Below are positions 60,138 to 64,000 of a DNA stretch of 64,000 nucleotides, in pieces. Position 1 is the stretch's first letter. Each line of letters opens with the position of its first letter. The notes beneath the pieces are model-generated. The model did no database searches. It saw only the letters and a list, made by a program, of their open reading frames with translations, and was not told the origin of the DNA. Made by a program: the position numbers and the translations under genes. Origin of the DNA: Candidatus Phaeomarinobacter ectocarpi (GTDB taxonomy: Bacteria > Pseudomonadota > Alphaproteobacteria > CGMCC-115125); contig NZ_HG966617.1 of the NCBI RefSeq assembly GCF_000689395.1, forward strand, positions 2,826,721 to 2,890,720. The letters are read 5' to 3'.

Positions 60138-61166
60138 ATGACACTCAAAACACCTGTCACCCTTGCGGGCGCCCCGCCCTCCCCATACACGCGCAAAATG
60201 CTCAGCGTCCTGCGCTATCGGCACATTCCCTACCGCGTGATCTGGAAAAACCCGCGCGAGATTGATGACCTGCCTCAGCCAAAAGTCGGTCTGCTGCCAA
60301 CGTTCTATCTCGACAACGATGCTGGTGAACTGGAAGCCGTGGTGGATTCAACTCCGCTGATCACCCGCTTTGACGCGGAAGTGACCGAGCGAAAGGTCCG
60401 CCCATCGGACCCCGTCATCCGCATGGTCGATGATCTGCTGGAAGACTATGGCGATGAGTGGCTGACCAAGGCCATGTTCCACTACCGCTGGTACTACGAC
60501 GCTGACATCAAGCAGGCGGGCAATGTTCTGCCCCGCGCGCGCATCCAGTCACCCAGCGAAGAACAGGCCAATGAGCTGGCGAAGATTTTCAGCGAACGGC
60601 AGATTTCCCGCCTCTATGTCGTAGGCTCCAACGACGTGACTGCGCCGGTGATTGAAGAAAGCTACCACCGCATTGTGGAAGCTCTGCGGGCTCATCTCGT
60701 CGAGCATCCCTTCATCATGGGTGCCCGCCCCGGTGCTGCCGACTTTGCCTTCTTTGGCCAGCTCACACAGCTTGCTCAGTTTGACCCGACGCCGCTGGCC
60801 GTCACGCTTGAAACAGCCCCCCGCGTCTATGCTTGGGTGATGTTGATGGAAGATCTATCCGGTGAAGAACCAACCGAAGACGGGTGGTTCAATGCCGAAA
60901 CTGTCCCCGCGACACTCAAGGCCATACTGGCTGAGGTGGGTCGTGTGTATGCACCGTTCCTTCTGGCCAACGCCAAGGCACTGGAAACAGGCGCGGACGA
61001 GGTGGACACAACCATCGCTGGCGCCCGCTGGGTCCAAAAGCCCTTCCCCTATCAAGGCAAATGCCTGATGGAGTTGCGCAAGAACTATGCTGCGCTGGAC
61101 GCAAATGCCCGTTCGGCATTTGATGCCATCATTGCCGGAACTGGCTGCGAAGCCATATTTGCCTGA
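60138..61166 (+). CDS. Long glutathione S-transferase-like protein
   Basis: 342 residues from ATG 60138. The N-terminal thioredoxin-like part is AGAPPSPYTRKMLSVLRYRHIPYRVIW, with LLPTFYLDND and DSTPLITRF (glutathione site). The helical part has MGARPGAADFAFFGQLTQL. It is longer than a usual GST by a C-terminal extension of about 90 residues after EDLSGEEPTEDGWF. It lies in a run with another GST, an enoyl-CoA hydratase-like gene and DUF1330. Confidence 0.82.
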   Translation: MTLKTPVTLAGAPPSPYTRKMLSVLRYRHIPYRVIWKNPREIDDLPQPKVGLLPTFYLDNDAGELEAVVDSTPLITRFDAEVTERKVRPSDPVIRMVDDLLEDYGDEWLTKAMFHYRWYYDADIKQAGNVLPRARIQSPSEEQANELAKIFSERQISRLYVVGSNDVTAPVIEESYHRIVEALRAHLVEHPFIMGARPGAADFAFFGQLTQLAQFDPTPLAVTLETAPRVYAWVMLMEDLSGEEPTEDGWFNAETVPATLKAILAEVGRVYAPFLLANAKALETGADEVDTTIAGARWVQKPFPYQGKCLMELRKNYAALDANARSAFDAIIAGTGCEAIFA

Positions 61167-61196
61167 TCAGAAATAGAAACGTCTCAGGAGACTGTC

Positions 61197-62075
61197 ATGA
61201 CAACAACCAATACTGAGTGCTTTGAGGTCACGATCGAGAACCGCATAGCGCACATCAAGCTGAACCGGCCTGAAAAGCGCAACGCCATGATCCGGTCGTT
61301 CTGGTCCGAGCTACCAAGCATCATCAACAAGATCGACACGGAGGCGGAAGCCCGTGTGATTGTTATCTCGTCAACAGGCCCGCACTTCACAAGCGGACTT
61401 GATGTCTCGTCCTTTGGTGGATCTGAAATCTCGCCTGGCGGCACCGGCGATGACGAAACCGCAAAGCGCAAGGCCAAGCTCACCGCAGGTCAGGCTTTCT
61501 ACAACAACGTTCTGGGCATGCAGGACTCGTTTTCAGCTCTGGAGAATTGCCGCATCCCCGTCCTTGCAGCGATTCAGGGTGGCTGCATTGGTGGCGGTGT
61601 TGATCTCACAACCGCCTGCGACATGCGCTATTGCACGGAAGACGCCTTCTTCACGATCTATGAAACAAAGATCGGCATGACAGCGGACGTGGGAACATTC
61701 CCCCGTATCGTCAAAATCATTCCCGAAGGCATCGTGCGTGAGCTCGCCTACACAGGTCGCCGCATTCACGCAGCTGAAGCCAAGGAAGTCGGCCTCGTAA
61801 ACCGGGTCTTTGCTGATCAGTCTGCCATGCTGGACGGCGTGATGGAGATTGCCCGCGAGATTGCAGCCAACGCACCGCTTGCCGTCTCCGGCTGCAAACG
61901 CCTCATCAACTATTCCCGCGACCACACCACCGCAGACGCGCTGGATTACATCGCCATCTGGAACGCTTCCATGTTGCAGACCAGCGAGATCATGGAAGCC
62001 ATGACAGCAAATGCTGAAAAGCGCGAAGGTGACTTCGCGGAGCTTCCACCAAAACGCAGCCTCGGCGCCGCATAG
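61197..62075 (+). CDS. Enoyl-CoA hydratase/isomerase family, dienoyl-CoA isomerase-like
   Basis: 292 residues of crotonase fold: FTSGLDVSSFGG (oxyanion hole region), IQGGCIGGGVDLTTACDMRYC. The catalytic segment IYETKIGMTADVGTFPRI keeps a Glu and, eight residues later, an Asp in the pattern of delta3,5-delta2,4-dienoyl-CoA isomerase (ECH1). It would isomerise dienoyl-CoA intermediates of fatty-acid breakdown. The DUF1330 gene follows after 11 bp. Confidence 0.87.
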   Translation: MTTTNTECFEVTIENRIAHIKLNRPEKRNAMIRSFWSELPSIINKIDTEAEARVIVISSTGPHFTSGLDVSSFGGSEISPGGTGDDETAKRKAKLTAGQAFYNNVLGMQDSFSALENCRIPVLAAIQGGCIGGGVDLTTACDMRYCTEDAFFTIYETKIGMTADVGTFPRIVKIIPEGIVRELAYTGRRIHAAEAKEVGLVNRVFADQSAMLDGVMEIAREIAANAPLAVSGCKRLINYSRDHTTADALDYIAIWNASMLQTSEIMEAMTANAEKREGDFAELPPKRSLGAA

Positions 62076-62086
62076 GAGCAATACCC

Positions 62087-62512
62087 ATGAAAGTCGAAAA
62101 CCATGTGATGCCTGGCAAGGAACAGATCGAAGCCATGGCCAATGATCCGGGCCCGGACGGACCGATCGTGATGGTCAATCTTCTCAAGTTCAGGGACAAG
62201 GCCGCCTACAAGGATGGCAGCGACGCTGATCTGTCGGGCCGGGAGGCATATGCGCGCTATGGAGCAGGCGTTGCACCATTGATTGAGAAGCATGGTGGTC
62301 GGCTGATTTTCGCGGGCCCCGTGACCTTCCTGACGCTGGGACTTGTAGAAGACATGTGGGACCAGGTGGCCCTTGTAGAGTATCCCAAGCGCGCCAGCCT
62401 GTTTGAGATGTCCACATCTGACGCCTATCAGGAGATCTCGCACCATCGAGATGCTGGTCTTGAAGGCCAGCTGAACATCGAAACAACCCCGGATTTCATT
62501 CTCCCATCCTGA
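62087..62512 (+). CDS. DUF1330 family protein
   Basis: 141 residues with the alpha-beta ferredoxin-like pattern of DUF1330: IVMVNLLKFRDKA at the start, YARYGAGVAPLIEKHGGRLIFAGP and VALVEYPKRASLFEM. Function unknown; stress-related mono-oxygenase-like roles have been suggested for similar folds. Likely co-transcribed with the crotonase gene. Confidence 0.85.
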   Translation: MKVENHVMPGKEQIEAMANDPGPDGPIVMVNLLKFRDKAAYKDGSDADLSGREAYARYGAGVAPLIEKHGGRLIFAGPVTFLTLGLVEDMWDQVALVEYPKRASLFEMSTSDAYQEISHHRDAGLEGQLNIETTPDFILPS

Positions 62513-62596
62513 ACCTGCCCCGTCTTAGGTCGTGCCCTGAGCTTCTCCTTGCGTTAGTCTTGCCCAGACAGGGCTAACACTTGGGGGCGGCATGAG

Positions 62597-64000
62597 ATGA
62601 CATCCATCACGCAGGATGCATCACCACAACAAGAGCGACTGGTTGAAACCGGCAAGGGGATGTTTGACGCAAACTTCCTCCTGAGCCTGGCGCTTGCCCT
62701 GATCGTATGGGCCATTTTGCGCACGCCGGAGGGGTGGCAGACCTTTCTGGGCGAAGCTGACCGCGAAGTGCTGCAGATCGCATTTGAACTCAGGGTCAAC
62801 CAGACGGTCAAAGGCACCGGCCCGATCCTCTTTCTCAATTTGGACGAAAGCGTCTGGCAGTCCGATGAAACCGACGGGCCCGCCCTCGCCTATGCCCCGC
62901 GCAAGGTGGTGGCTGACATGCTTGAGGCCGCCTACGGCATTCCCGGCTTCCCCCGCCCGAAAGTCGTCGTGGCCGATATTGATCTCTTCTGGCGCACACC
63001 GGAGGAAGAGCAGGAATCCCGCATTGACGACATTCTCACCCGGTGGGGAGCGGACACCGAAGCACCATTGCTGGTCATGCAGCGCGAGGTCGTTGATGGC
63101 GATGGCCACCGCGACCAGCTGGCCCGCGCCCGTGGCTCTGCGCGCGAGCGCATTCTCGCCAATGCGCCGGCTCAGAACATCGTATGGTCCGTAGCCCAGA
63201 TCACCGGCGATGAAGTCGTTGGCGCCCGCTACATGGCCCACTACCTTTGCATCAAGACACAGACCGGCACAGACATTGTCCCCACAACGCCGCTCTACGC
63301 CATTGCCGGACGCACGGCATCGTCGGCACAAGAGGCCATTGCGCTGGTGAACCGGGCCGTCGAGCGGCCACGCCAGTTCTGCCGTGGCGAGATCGACGAT
63401 CCAAGTTTTGATCTCGAGCGCATCGACCGCGAACCCATCGCTTTCGGGGAGCAGGAAAGCTTCATCAATTACTCGGCCCATCCCGGCAATGATCCGGTCA
63501 CCGAGCCATCCCTTTTGGCTGCGGACATGTTCTATATCCCCGCCGGTTTTGCCAATCCGCCCATGGTTTCAGGCCTGGCCTCCAGCAACGGTATTGTCAT
63601 CATCGGCTCTGCTGCGACCATGGCGCGGGACCGCCACATGACCCCCTACGGCCTGATGGGTGGCAGTATGGTCATCGCCAATATGATCCGTGGTCTCGAA
63701 GAAGGCGGCGAAATACGGCGGCTTTACTGGCTTTTGGACGCTGTTTTGCTGACGATCTTCGTCACGTTGATCGTCGCTTCCTTCTGGTATGCCCGCATCG
63801 CGCGAGACTGGATTGGCCCATCCTCACATCTGCCTTTTTTCTCCCGGATGGTGCGTTTACCAATCAAATTGCTGACAAACCCAGTTATTGTTAAGCTGTT
63901 GATCGGGGTGGGGATTTTCTGGGTCAGTACATTTGCCAGCTATCTTCTGCTAGACAATGGAATTTGGGTGAGCTTTGCCGCCCCTGCCTACGTGGCCGCT
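62597..64000 (+). CDS. CHASE2-like membrane sensor protein, 3' end beyond the window
   Basis: Open from ATG 62597 (GGGGGCGG upstream) to the window end, 468 codons seen. One hydrophobic segment near residues 30-48 is followed by an extracytoplasmic region resembling CHASE2: ILFLNLDESVW, PRKVVADMLEAAYG, KVVVADIDLFW, and GLASSNGIVIIGSAA before GLMGGSMVIANMIRGL. At least two more transmembrane segments follow (LDAVLLTIFVTLIVASFWY; LLIGVGIFWVSTFASYLLL). The effector domain, possibly a kinase or cyclase, would lie beyond position 64000. Confidence 0.78.
   Translation, partial: MTSITQDASPQQERLVETGKGMFDANFLLSLALALIVWAILRTPEGWQTFLGEADREVLQIAFELRVNQTVKGTGPILFLNLDESVWQSDETDGPALAYAPRKVVADMLEAAYGIPGFPRPKVVVADIDLFWRTPEEEQESRIDDILTRWGADTEAPLLVMQREVVDGDGHRDQLARARGSARERILANAPAQNIVWSVAQITGDEVVGARYMAHYLCIKTQTGTDIVPTTPLYAIAGRTASSAQEAIALVNRAVERPRQFCRGEIDDPSFDLERIDREPIAFGEQESFINYSAHPGNDPVTEPSLLAADMFYIPAGFANPPMVSGLASSNGIVIIGSAATMARDRHMTPYGLMGGSMVIANMIRGLEEGGEIRRLYWLLDAVLLTIFVTLIVASFWYARIARDWIGPSSHLPFFSRMVRLPIKLLTNPVIVKLLIGVGIFWVSTFASYLLLDNGIWVSFAAPAYVAA

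Overview
The window is GC-rich (by eye) chromosomal DNA of an alphaproteobacterium. The basis is an ornithine decarboxylase-homospermidine synthase pair, an isocitrate dehydrogenase of the long Thermus type, a DUF2855 protein, tandem glutathione transferases and an OxyR-like LysR regulator. A marine Rhodobiaceae/Parvibaculum-like organism would fit, but this is an impression from gene content and no taxonomic marker is present. I saw no rRNA, tRNA, insertion sequence, integrase or CRISPR array.

Region 1 (1 to about 38.7 kb) is one large surface-polysaccharide locus. It starts inside a PfkB-type (heptose-like) kinase and ends at a phosphoheptose isomerase (gmhA). A tightly coupled left operon (558-10158) holds a Gfo/Idh oxidoreductase, a UDP-glucose-dehydrogenase-like protein lacking its catalytic cysteine, an SDR with HxxxH in place of YxxxK, a UDP-galactopyranose-mutase-like flavoprotein, two methyltransferases, an SGNH protein and an asparagine synthetase. 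A middle section of alternating orientation (10.2-26.1 kb) has two proteins of unknown family, three more SGNH proteins, a sulfotransferase, a 42-residue membrane protein, CmcI-, FkbM- and sugar-O-methyltransferase genes, a GT2 glycosyltransferase and rfbF/rfbG for CDP-4-keto-6-deoxyglucose. The right operon (26394-38111) carries the 'sporadic carbohydrate cluster' oxygenase and its small partner, an SxtJ/DUF5989/carbamoyltransferase trio, a Wzm/Wzt ABC exporter, a Nudix hydrolase, a second HxxxH SDR and a C-methyltransferase/3,5-epimerase/SDR module for a branched deoxysugar.

Taken together, region 1 should make, decorate (methyl, carbamoyl, sulfate, possibly acyl groups) and export by an ABC transporter a densely modified glycan containing a heptose and a branched 6-deoxysugar. 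There are few recognisable glycosyltransferases for so many modification enzymes. gmhB, the third heptose gene, lies apart at 53.3 kb.

Region 2 (38.9-64 kb) looks like ordinary chromosome: isocitrate dehydrogenase divergent from an OxyR-like regulator, a metallo-beta-lactamase-fold hydrolase, a homospermidine operon behind a long leader, a periplasmic binding protein, a PQQ-type sugar dehydrogenase with an odd helical tail, acyl-CoA and detoxification enzymes, a GFA-family gene broken by a stop codon, and a CHASE2-like sensor cut by the window end. Points most worth a second look are the two paralogous HxxxH SDRs, the cysteine-less UDP-glucose dehydrogenase homologue, the OxyR-like protein with arginine at the peroxidatic position, the long leader before ornithine decarboxylase, and the unlisted small membrane protein.
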